From Crocinitomicaceae bacterium (lineage in GTDB: Bacteria > Bacteroidota > Bacteroidia > Flavobacteriales_D > Crocinitomicaceae): 5,828 nt of DNA. Where the stretch lies: the NCBI GenBank assembly GCA_015662935.1, contig DQTF01000239.1, positions 1-5,828 on the forward strand, written 5' to 3'. Below the pieces are notes generated by a model that was not told the origin of the DNA, did not search any database, and saw only the letters and a program-made list of their open reading frames with translations. Positions 1 through 5,443 of this stretch are shown piece by piece. The first letter of the stretch is position 1. The number at the start of each line of letters is the position of its first letter. Both the position numbers and the translations under genes were made by a program.

Positions 1-71
1 AAATTGAATACCATTCAAAAATAAACTTACCTCCAACCTGTTTCTTTTTACATTATCTGCATTATATCTAT

Positions 72-719
72 ATGAATAGACAACTTATCAACCTCATTAT
101 TGCGTTTTCATTTGTTGGAGTCGCATCACAGTCTTGTTCTCAAGCATATTCTGGAGAATCTTCTCAAGAGAATAATGAAACACATAGACAATCAACGTCT
201 ACTTTTATTGCAGAAAGAAAAATTGAACTAGAGAATCAAAAGCGAAAAGCAAAACAATTTTTAGCAAATCACAAAAATTACAGCCAAGAAATAATTTTCT
301 TGCTAGACATGCGTCATCCTTCTCAAAACCATCGTTTTTTTGTGCTTGATTTATCAAAAGATATTATTGCAGAAAAAGGATTAGTTGCACACGGTAGCGG
401 GTCGGTAATTGGAGATTCCCTTGTGTTCAGCAATATCCCCGAGTCTTACCAATCTTCATTAGGGAGATACAGGATAGGTACAAAGTATACAGGGAACTTC
501 GGTAAATCATATAAACTCCACGGTTTAGATAAAACAAATAATAACGCTTTCAAAAGATACATTGTTTTGCATCCCTATTCTTGCGTTCCAGATGAAGAAC
601 AAGATTTTCCTATTTGCGAAAGTTTAGGTTGTGCAATGGTGTCTAACAATTTTATGAAAACACTTTATTCAATCATTGACACTTCTTCAAAGCCAATTCT
701 GATGGTTATGTATTATTAG
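72..719 (+). CDS. Exported L,D-transpeptidase-like protein (YkuD_2-type murein transpeptidase domain), divergent
   Basis: The 215-residue protein begins with a hydrophobic signal (about residues 5-20). Cleavage could be by signal peptidase II at C22 (weak lipobox, ASQSC) or signal peptidase I after A25 (SQA). Residues 30-70 are polar and charged, probably a linker or helix. The catalytic-like domain covers about 75-215: H107 in VAHGSGS, the S129-Y133 SLGRY segment, the KLHGLD turn near 148-153, H167 in VLHP, and C187 in SLGCAMV. This order matches the L,D-transpeptidase catalytic family common in Bacteroidota, whose members use a cysteine to form or modify meso-diaminopimelate cross-links in periplasmic peptidoglycan. 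The family normally shows a His-Gly near the first catalytic position and a Gly-Cys-Pro around the nucleophile; here they read HP and GCA, and extra cysteines lie at 171 and 182. I see the fold and the Cys/His pair, and infer the activity. A shifted substrate preference or reduced activity is possible. Confidence 0.75.
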   Translation: MNRQLINLIIAFSFVGVASQSCSQAYSGESSQENNETHRQSTSTFIAERKIELENQKRKAKQFLANHKNYSQEIIFLLDMRHPSQNHRFFVLDLSKDIIAEKGLVAHGSGSVIGDSLVFSNIPESYQSSLGRYRIGTKYTGNFGKSYKLHGLDKTNNNAFKRYIVLHPYSCVPDEEQDFPICESLGCAMVSNNFMKTLYSIIDTSSKPILMVMYY

Positions 720-1146
720 AAGCAACAATCTTCTCAACAACAACCTTGTCTATTGGAAAAGTAACATCGTTAGGAGTCAATTCTGAAATTTTTCTCCATC
801 GAAATTTCTCCCCATCAACCGTCAAAGGAAAAAGGTGATTACCAACATTAATTTTTGCATAATCAATCTCTTTCACCCAAAAATAAAAACTCAACATTTG
901 GTCATTTTCATTAAATACAGACTGTTGGTAAAAATCATTAACATAAAATAAATCACCAATAATAGTGTCGAGCCCTAATTCCTCTAGCAATTCTCGTTCA
1001 AGACATTCTTTGGTTCCTTCTCCGAATTCCAAACCACCGCCAACAAATTTTGTAAATGCTTTTCCAAATCGATGCTCGTCGGATAAAAGAATTTCTTTTT
1101 GATCATTAATGATGAGCGCGTAGCATCGGATGTTAAATCTTTGCAT
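706..1146 (-). CDS. Nudix hydrolase (MutT-like)
   Basis: This 146-residue cytoplasmic protein carries a complete Nudix box, G-x5-E-x7-REUxEExGU: G37, E43, R51, E52, E55, E56 and G58-L59. The glutamates bind the Mg2+ needed to hydrolyse a nucleoside diphosphate linked to another moiety. The N-terminal strand (RCYALIINDQKEILLS) and the later strand pair (LSFYFWVKEID) fit the usual Nudix alpha/beta/alpha fold, and the length is normal for a single domain. The substrate cannot be read from the sequence; nucleotide sanitising, a nucleotide sugar or a cofactor are all possible. Its ATG overlaps the rnhB stop by one base (TAATG), so it is probably translated by coupling from that mRNA. It has no promoter or Shine-Dalgarno site of its own. 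Its 3' end overlaps the convergent upstream gene by 14 bp. Confidence 0.9.
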   Translation of the reverse strand: MQRFNIRCYALIINDQKEILLSDEHRFGKAFTKFVGGGLEFGEGTKECLERELLEELGLDTIIGDLFYVNDFYQQSVFNENDQMLSFYFWVKEIDYAKINVGNHLFPLTVDGEKFRWRKISELTPNDVTFPIDKVVVEKIVASNNT

Positions 1147-1754
1147 TATTCGAAAAGTGAAAGTTGATTTTCAGGAAGCAAGCGAAAAGTTTTACGATGG
1201 TACTTACAATCTCCATGATTAAGGATTGCGATTCTATGCTTTTTAGTCGGATAACCTTTGTTTTTTTTCCAATCGTAAACAGGAAATTCTTCATCCAGTT
1301 GTTCCATTAATTCATCTCGATACGTTTTTGCTAAAACAGATGCGGCAGCAATCGACAAATATTTTCCGTCTCCTTTGATAATGCATTCGTGTTTAATTCC
1401 TGTATATGGATTGAATCGATTCCCATCAATGAGCAACATTTCTGGAGTCGTTGAGAGTTGGTCAACGGCTCTATGCATTGCCGTAAAACTGGCATTGAGA
1501 ATGTTGATTTGATCAATTTCTTTTTCATCGACAAAAGAAATTCCATAAGACAAAGCTTCTTTTTCAATGATAGGGCGCAATTTATTTCTTTGTGACTCCG
1601 TTAGCTTTTTAGAATCGTTCAATAAGTTATTCTTAAATCCTTTTGGGAGAATAACCGCAGCTGCTACTACAGGTCCAGCAAGACAACCTCTACCTGCTTC
1701 ATCGCAACCAGCTTCTATTTGTCCTTTCTTGAAATAGGGGAGTAGTCCGCTCAT
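1146..1754 (-). CDS. rnhB: Ribonuclease HII
   Basis: RNase HII cuts the RNA strand of RNA-DNA hybrids and nicks 5' of single ribonucleotides embedded in DNA, starting ribonucleotide excision repair in the cytoplasm. The 202-residue protein has full family length. The four metal-binding carboxylates expected of the family are present: D18 and E19 in the CDEAGRG motif, D110 in LIDGNRF, and D129 in IKGDG. G21-R22-G23 is the element that reads the ribonucleotide 2'-OH, and Y168 in NKGYPT is the likely tyrosine of the junction-sensing site. The SIAAASVLAKTYRDELM helix (134-150) and the C-terminal HRKTF are also typical. The ATG at 1754 starts directly at the conserved LLPYFKKGQIEAGCDEAGRG start seen in relatives, so no longer start is needed. 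It heads a unit with the Nudix gene, read from a probable promoter at 1772-1801. Confidence 0.97.
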   Translation of the reverse strand: MSGLLPYFKKGQIEAGCDEAGRGCLAGPVVAAAVILPKGFKNNLLNDSKKLTESQRNKLRPIIEKEALSYGISFVDEKEIDQINILNASFTAMHRAVDQLSTTPEMLLIDGNRFNPYTGIKHECIIKGDGKYLSIAAASVLAKTYRDELMEQLDEEFPVYDWKKNKGYPTKKHRIAILNHGDCKYHRKTFRLLPENQLSLFE

Positions 1755-1771
1755 GGAGTAAAGTTGGTAAA

Positions 1772-1801
1772 AAAATGTACTTTAGCCAAAGAATGATGCA
1801 A
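1772..1801 (-). promoter_or_regulatory. Probable rnhB promoter (Bacteroidota type)
   Basis: Read on the minus strand, TTG (complement of 1799-1801) is followed after 19 nt by TACATTTT (complement of 1772-1779), which matches seven of eight positions of TAnnTTTG. The initiation point would fall near 1765, giving a leader of about ten bases before the rnhB ATG. The spacing is within the usual range, but motifs this short in AT-rich DNA arise by chance. Confidence 0.4.
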
Positions 1802-1808
1802 CTATTAT

Positions 1809-1817
1809 TAAGTTTTG
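1809..1817 (+). promoter_or_regulatory. Possible -7 element for the gene at 1854
   Basis: TAAGTTTT (1809-1816) fits TAnnTTTG at seven of eight positions and sits about 40 bp before the ATG at 1854. No clear TTG lies 17-23 bp upstream; the nearest relative is TTTAG at 1781-1785. A second TAnnTTTG-like string, TACTTTAG (1778-1785), is also present but has no suitably spaced partner. Both overlap the rnhB promoter on the other strand. Confidence 0.25.
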
Positions 1818-1853
1818 TACGTTCTATTAATAACAGAAAGAAATTATAGAATT

Positions 1854-2228
1854 ATGAAGAAGATATTTTTTACATTAATTGCCGTTTTAACATTAGCAAT
1901 GACTGGGTTTTCTCAAGACGCACAGAAGGTTGCAGCTACAGAAGGTCAAGCAGCATTGCAGAAAAGTAAAGTTACAAAAGTATATACGTATACACTTCCG
2001 TCAAATATTACACAAGATCACATTGATAAAGTTTCTAAATACTATGCTTCATATTTTACAATTGCATTTGATGCTAGTACGCAACAAGCGGTTGTTACGA
2101 TGAATTCTGAAATGGAAAAAGGAGAAATGGTAATGGGACGCTTTTTGAGCTCTTGTCAAGTTCGAGAAGTTAAAGTTGACGATACATTACTAAGCTTAGA
2201 TCAATTTATGAAGGAATATTTGAAGTAA
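1854..2228 (+). CDS. Small exported protein of unknown function with a ferredoxin-like strand/helix order
   Basis: I do not recognise a named family. The ATG at 1854 gives 124 residues starting with a classical signal peptide (MKKIFFTLIAVLTLAMTGFSQ), probably cut after S20 (GFS|Q), leaving a soluble periplasmic or secreted protein of about 104 residues. An upstream in-frame TTG at 1815 would add 13 residues in front of this signal and is rejected. By eye the mature part alternates as strand (41-50), helix (53-67), strand (67-73), strand (78-84), helix (88-100), strand (102-108) and a final helix (112-124). This beta-alpha-beta-beta-alpha-beta order resembles ferredoxin-like folds such as ACT or heavy-metal-associated domains, but there is no CxxC metal motif and only one cysteine (C101). 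The gene stands alone and ends at a strong terminator. Confidence 0.85.
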   Translation: MKKIFFTLIAVLTLAMTGFSQDAQKVAATEGQAALQKSKVTKVYTYTLPSNITQDHIDKVSKYYASYFTIAFDASTQQAVVTMNSEMEKGEMVMGRFLSSCQVREVKVDDTLLSLDQFMKEYLK

Positions 2229-2250
2229 GTACTGAATAATTTAAGATTCT

Positions 2251-2279
2251 AAATCGCATTCAATGAATGCGATTTTTTT
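2251..2279 (+). terminator. Rho-independent terminator
   Basis: A perfect 11-bp stem (2251-2261 with 2265-2275), with a three-base loop AAT, runs into a tract of seven T (2273-2279). It begins 22 bp after the stop at 2228 and ends transcription of the small exported protein. The left flank has no A-tract, so it acts mainly on the plus strand. Confidence 0.9.
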
Positions 2280-2314
2280 GTTTCATAAATAGTGAAAAAC
2301 TTATAGAATCTTCC

Positions 2315-2322
2315 GATATTTG
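2315..2322 (+). promoter_or_regulatory. Possible -7 element for the DUF4920 lipoprotein
   Basis: GATATTTG matches seven of eight positions of TAnnTTTG and lies 29 bp before the ATG at 2352. The -33 region holds only GTG (2292-2294, 20-nt spacing) in place of TTG. A promoter is expected here because a strong terminator ends 36 bp upstream. Confidence 0.35.
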
Positions 2323-2351
2323 TGGAGATTTAGAAACTTAAAAGAAACAAA

Positions 2352-2852
2352 ATGAAAGGATTTGGAATTATTGTTGGAGTTGCGTTACTAGCAACTTCTT
2401 GTTCGTCAGAAAATACAGAAGTAGTTGTTGATGAAGTAGTCGAAGTAGCAGAACTAGGAGAATCTTACGGAGAGGTGAAAGTAAACATTGAAGATGCGAT
2501 TTCTGTAGAGGAAATGTTGAACGAAATGGACAAAGGTCAAGAGTCGAAAGAGTTTACTATCGAGGCAGATATTGAAGAGGTTTGCTCGAAAGCAGGTTGT
2601 TGGGTGAACATCGACAAAGGAAACGGAGAAACGTTTATGGTTCGTTTTAAAGATCATTTTACGATTCCGCCAGCAACTGAGATAGGAACTGGAGCTTATC
2701 TTCATGGTTCAGCTCGTTGGGACACTATTCCAGTTGATTTATTGCAACACTTTGCAGAAGATGCAGGTAAGAGTGAAGAAGAAATTGCAGCCATCACAGA
2801 GCCTAAATTTGAAATTGGTTTTGAAGCAGACGGAATTACATTGAAGAAGTAA
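2352..2852 (+). CDS. DUF4920-type lipoprotein
   Basis: The 166-residue protein starts with a lipoprotein signal, MKGFGIIVGVALLATSC, with a good lipobox (ATSC) and the lipidated cysteine at C17. An acidic, valine- and glutamate-rich linker follows (about 18-40), placing the domain away from the membrane. The domain (about 38-166) shows the features I associate with DUF4920: FGE-like GESYGEV start, a helix (51-62), then VCSKAGCW (C78, C83, W84), MVRFKDHF (97-103) and a C-terminal ADGITLKK. The biochemical role of this family is not known to me; the C-x4-C pair with Trp, Arg and His could bind a metal or form a disulfide, but this is inference. W123-D-T-I carries a D-T-I tripeptide of the Bacteroidota O-glycosylation motif. 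The gene is monocistronic, between two terminators. Confidence 0.85.
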   Translation: MKGFGIIVGVALLATSCSSENTEVVVDEVVEVAELGESYGEVKVNIEDAISVEEMLNEMDKGQESKEFTIEADIEEVCSKAGCWVNIDKGNGETFMVRFKDHFTIPPATEIGTGAYLHGSARWDTIPVDLLQHFAEDAGKSEEEIAAITEPKFEIGFEADGITLKK

Positions 2853-2866
2853 AATATCGGAGTATT

Positions 2867-2900
2867 AAAAAAGGGGTGCAATTAATTGCACCCCTTTTTT
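2867..2900. terminator. Bidirectional Rho-independent terminator
   Basis: The 34 bases form a perfect palindrome: six A, GGGGTGCAATT, its complement, then six T. Either strand folds into a GC-rich stem followed by a U-tract. It lies between the stop of the DUF4920 gene (2852) and that of the converging lipoprotein (2918), so it can end both transcripts. Confidence 0.95.
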
Positions 2901-2917
2901 ATGGTATTATTTTCTAA

Positions 2918-3172
2918 TTATTTCTTAGAGATAGAACAATCAATGGTACTTGTTGATACATTCCCTGAAGAATTTGTTGATGTTGACTGGAATGATATAC
3001 AGTCATAACTAGATTCAACGTATTTTTTCTTTACATCTTTTATTTCAACAGAGCTTGTATAAACTGTTGTTCCTGAACTGTTAGTGTATGTTTCTGTACA
3101 TTCACATAAGTAATTCTTTTTACAAGAAGCTAATGCTATAATAGCTAATGATGCGATTAATATTTTTTTCAT
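2918..3172 (-). CDS. Small cysteine-containing lipoprotein, downstream paralogue
   Basis: The 84-residue protein begins MKKILIASLAIIALASC, with a good lipobox (LASC) and lipidated cysteine C17. The mature part has four further cysteines, C23 and C25 (YLCECTET), C58 and C79, which may form two disulfides. Short conserved blocks (CKKNY, IKDVKK, DCSISK) alternate with Ser/Thr/Asn-rich stretches. The start is the ATG at 3172: it gives the signal peptide at once and sits 7 bp behind the stop of its paralogue. In-frame codons reaching to 3328 overlap the upstream gene in another frame and lack a signal, so they are not used. The residue after C17 is Lys-Lys, similar to the surface-export signal of Bacteroidota lipoproteins. 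I do not recognise a named family, and the role is unknown. Confidence 0.85.
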   Translation of the reverse strand: MKKILIASLAIIALASCKKNYLCECTETYTNSSGTTVYTSSVEIKDVKKKYVESSYDCISFQSTSTNSSGNVSTSTIDCSISKK

Positions 3173-3179
3173 AATTGGT

Positions 3180-3482
3180 TTATTTTTCGATTGAACAATC
3201 ATTAGTATTGGTAACTTTAACTGTTTCAGTTGTTGGTGTTCCTCCAATATATGTAGTTGTTTCATAAGCGTAAGAAGAAGTTGTAGAGAAACATTCTGCC
3301 TTCTCTGACATAAAACTTTTCTTAACATCCTTAAAAGTTGTCTTTGTTGAAGAAACAGATGATGTTGATCCGCTACTTGGCGAAGTTGATATTGAAGTTT
3401 CTGTACAGCTACATGTGTAGTCTTTTTTACAAGAAACTAGAGCAAAAGCAACGAGTGCAATAGGGTAAATTAATTTTTTCAT
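3180..3482 (-). CDS. Small cysteine-containing lipoprotein, upstream paralogue
   Basis: The 100-residue protein starts MKKLIYPIALVAFALVSC, lipobox LVSC with lipidated C18. It continues KKDYTCSCTET, giving C24 and C26, then C64 and C96. It shares with its downstream neighbour the block CKK[DN]Y-x-C-x-CTET, the F/I-KDVKK segment, the later single cysteine, and a final DCSI-x-K. The two are therefore tandem duplicates, of which this one has the longer, more Ser/Thr-rich middle. Residues 19-21 (KKD) resemble the Lys plus acidic surface-export signal of Bacteroidota lipoproteins. Four cysteines after the lipid anchor and a compact size suggest a disulfide-stabilised surface or periplasmic protein; function unknown. 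It is the first gene of the pair, starting about 20 nt after the predicted transcription start. Confidence 0.85.
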   Translation of the reverse strand: MKKLIYPIALVAFALVSCKKDYTCSCTETSISTSPSSGSTSSVSSTKTTFKDVKKSFMSEKAECFSTTSSYAYETTTYIGGTPTTETVKVTNTNDCSIEK

Positions 3483-3497
3483 TATTTATGTAATAAA

Positions 3498-3553
3498 TTG
3501 ATTGAACGCAAAGATACAAAAAAAATTGATTGAACGCAAAGATACAAAAAAAA
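3498..3553. repeat. Exact tandem duplication, two copies of 28 bp
   Basis: Bases 3498-3525 and 3526-3553 are identical without a gap. Each copy begins TTGATTGAACGC, continues with CAAAGATA after that shared C, and ends in an A-run of eight. The period is 28 bp. On the minus strand each copy carries TATCTTTG, so two -7-like boxes lie 28 bp apart upstream of the lipoprotein pair. Confidence 0.98.
3509..3540 (-). promoter_or_regulatory. Promoter of the lipoprotein pair, built across the tandem repeat
   Basis: On the minus strand TTTG (complement of 3537-3540, inside the distal repeat copy) is followed after 20 nt by TATCTTTG (complement of 3509-3516, in the proximal copy). That matches TTTG-N20-TAnnTTTG perfectly. 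Initiation would fall near 3502, about 20 nt before the ATG at 3482. The distal TATCTTTG (3537-3544) has no TTG at the right distance further upstream, so the proximal box is the likely active one. Confidence 0.65.
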
Positions 3554-3576
3554 GCTGTAAATCATTACAGCCTTTT
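3546..3576 (-). terminator. Terminator of the acyl-CoA dehydrogenase gene
   Basis: On the minus strand, AAAAG leads into GCTGTAA, a four-base loop and TTACAGC, then eight T. The seven-pair core (3554-3560 with 3565-3571) is extended by a G-U pair and four A-U pairs. It lies 24 bp beyond the stop at 3600. Its U-tract is the A-run that ends the distal 28-bp repeat copy. Confidence 0.85.
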
Positions 3577-3599
3577 AGAGTTAAATTCAACATGTATTG

Positions 3600-5390
3600 T
3601 TAATAACAATACGCGTTCTTTTCGATTATTTTGCTGGCAATTAACTGTCTCGCTTCTTTCGGATTGAAAGGTTCTGTTTTTGTGAAACGTTTTAATCCCA
3701 TCAACATCATTCTTAATTCATCTCCTTCTGTGAAAGAATTCAATGCATCTTTCCCCGCTTTATTAATTAAGTCAGCGACATCGTAGAAATACGTTTTAAC
3801 CATCGCTATTTGTTCTTGGCAATTTTCTTCTCCTTTCATTTCAATCATTTGTTGAACTCTCAGCAGAGACGATTCAGCTAAATAAGTCCAGATAGAGATA
3901 TCTGCAATGTTCATGAGGATTTCTTGCTCTTTTGACATTGTCTGCATCAATTTTTGAACTGCAGAACCAGCAATCATTAGAATCGTTTTCTTAAATCCTT
4001 TCAAGTACAATTCTTCATTGCCTAAAATTGAAGTTGGTTTCTCAGCAAAATCAGGAATACTCATTAACTCATTTGCAACAGCCATTGCTGGTCCCATTAA
4101 ATCTAATTCTCCTTTCATTGCTCTACGAAGAACCATATCTACCACCAATAAACGGTTAATTTCATTCGTTCCTTCAAATATTCGGTTAATTCTAGCATCT
4201 CGGTAAGCTCTTTCTACAGAAGATTCAGCAGAATAACCCATTCCACCAAAAATCTGAACTGCTTCATCTACTACATAGTCGAGCGCTTCAGAACCTGCAA
4301 CTTTAAGAATAGCACATTCTGGAGCGAATAACTCAATTCCTTTTAAGGTTGCTTGTGCTTTATCCATTCCTTCAGAAATATAACCAGCAATTGCATCGTC
4401 AATATTTTGTCCTGCACGGTAAATCGCAGATTCAACAGCAAATGTTTGTATTGCTTGCTCTGCTAACTTATAACGGATTGCGCCATATTTAGAAATAGCT
4501 CTTCCAAATTGTTCTCTTTCATTAGCATATTTAACAGAGTCCGTAATTGCAGCTTTAGATCCTCCCATTACTGCAGCTCCAAGTTTAATTCTTCCAATAT
4601 TTAAGATGTTCAAAGCGATTTTGAATCCATTCTCTCTGTCAGAAAGTAAATTTTCAACAGGAACTTTGACGTTGTTAAAGAAAACTTGTCGAGTGGAAGA
4701 ACCTTTGATTCCCATTTTCTTTTCTTCAGGATTCAATGTGATTCCCTCACTGTCTGCTTCAATTAAAAATGCAGATAATTTTTTATCGTCATCAATTTTA
4801 GCAAATACTGTGAAGAAGTTTGCGAAACCAGCGTTTGTAATCCACATTTTTTGTCCATTCACAACGTAATGTTTTCCATCGTCAGAAAGAATTGCTTTTG
4901 TTTTTCCTGAATTAGCATCTGATCCAGATCCAGGTTCTGTTAAGCAATAAGCCGCTTTCCATTCTCCAGAAGCTAATCTTGGAATGTATTTTTTCTTTTG
5001 TTCTTCTGTTCCGTAATACAATAATGGAAGTGTTCCAATACCTGTGTGAGCACTGTAGGCAACAGAGAATGAAAAACCATGAGCTAATTTTTCTGTTGTC
5101 AGCAATGATGTTTTAAAATCAACCCCCATTCCTCCTAACTCTTCAGGAACAGACATTCCAACTAAACCTAAAGCACCAGCTTTTTCAATAAGAGAAGGCA
5201 TTAATCCTTCTTCCATTGCATCTATTCTGTCAAGATTTGGGAGAATCTCCGCACTAATAAAATCAAGGCACATATCTCCGATCATTTTTTGCTCTTCTGT
5301 CCAACTTTCTGGAATAAAAATTTCTGATGGGGCAGTATCTCTGATGATAAACTCGCCTCCTTTAATTGGTTTACTTGTATTTTCTGACAT
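3600..5390 (-). CDS. Acyl-CoA dehydrogenase, long form with VLCAD/ACAD9-like C-terminal extension
   Basis: This FAD enzyme makes the trans-2,3 double bond of acyl-CoA thioesters, passing electrons to electron-transfer flavoprotein in fatty-acid oxidation. The ATG at 5390 gives 596 residues. The N-terminal helical domain occupies about 30-145, the middle strand domain about 146-255 with the first family signature (CLTEPGSGSD, 149-158), and the C-terminal helical domain about 258-420 with the second signature from Q379 (FGGMGY, E389, R394, D398). The catalytic base is E406 in RIFEGTNEI. Residues 430-596 form an extra helical region, as in very-long-chain enzymes; most bacterial short-chain types stop near 380-400. 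The chain length of the substrate is not readable here. An upstream in-frame reading to 5582 would give 64 residues without family features and is rejected. No transport or CoA ligase gene is adjacent. A palindrome lies near the likely promoter. Confidence 0.95.
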   Translation of the reverse strand: MSENTSKPIKGGEFIIRDTAPSEIFIPESWTEEQKMIGDMCLDFISAEILPNLDRIDAMEEGLMPSLIEKAGALGLVGMSVPEELGGMGVDFKTSLLTTEKLAHGFSFSVAYSAHTGIGTLPLLYYGTEEQKKKYIPRLASGEWKAAYCLTEPGSGSDANSGKTKAILSDDGKHYVVNGQKMWITNAGFANFFTVFAKIDDDKKLSAFLIEADSEGITLNPEEKKMGIKGSSTRQVFFNNVKVPVENLLSDRENGFKIALNILNIGRIKLGAAVMGGSKAAITDSVKYANEREQFGRAISKYGAIRYKLAEQAIQTFAVESAIYRAGQNIDDAIAGYISEGMDKAQATLKGIELFAPECAILKVAGSEALDYVVDEAVQIFGGMGYSAESSVERAYRDARINRIFEGTNEINRLLVVDMVLRRAMKGELDLMGPAMAVANELMSIPDFAEKPTSILGNEELYLKGFKKTILMIAGSAVQKLMQTMSKEQEILMNIADISIWTYLAESSLLRVQQMIEMKGEENCQEQIAMVKTYFYDVADLINKAGKDALNSFTEGDELRMMLMGLKRFTKTEPFNPKEARQLIASKIIEKNAYCY

Positions 5391-5419
5391 TTTATTATTT
5401 AATAGTGAATTTTCGAGTT

Positions 5420-5427
5420 GCAAGATA
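5420..5427 (-). promoter_or_regulatory. Possible -7 element for the acyl-CoA dehydrogenase gene
   Basis: On the minus strand this reads TATCTTGC, close to the TATCTTTGC of the lipoprotein promoter but one T shorter. It lies 29 bp before the ATG at 5390. No clear TTG appears 17-23 nt upstream; that position falls inside the palindrome at 5444-5457. Confidence 0.3.
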
Positions 5428-5443
5428 CGAAAAATATTAAATA

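Noticed and set aside
4..18. Inverted repeat TTGAAT-ACC-ATTCAA as a terminator
   Set aside because: The stem is only six AT-rich pairs and there is no following T-tract on the plus strand; it is likely chance.
1331..1567. Open frame of 78 codons inside rnhB, minus strand
   Set aside because: It is an out-of-frame shadow of rnhB with no recognisable protein features.
1815..1853. TTG start adding 13 residues to the small exported protein
   Set aside because: The added residues sit in front of a complete signal peptide beginning at the ATG at 1854, and lie within the likely promoter and leader.
2454..2705. Open frame opposite the DUF4920 gene
   Set aside because: Antisense shadow of a well-supported gene, without signal or family motif.
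3173..3328. Longer start for the downstream small lipoprotein
   Set aside because: It would overlap the upstream paralogue in another frame and hide the lipoprotein signal that begins at the ATG at 3172.
706..3482. A new multi-gene defence or secretion system
   Set aside because: The genes belong to unrelated housekeeping or envelope families, are separated by terminators and promoters, and show no effector, nuclease-sensor or mobile-element signature.
3498..3553. Possible CRISPR array
   Set aside because: There are only two directly abutting copies with no spacer, no leader and no cas genes; it is a simple tandem duplication.
4018..4206. Open frame opposite the acyl-CoA dehydrogenase (and another at 4606-4869)
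   Set aside because: Both are antisense shadows of a fully conserved enzyme-coding region.
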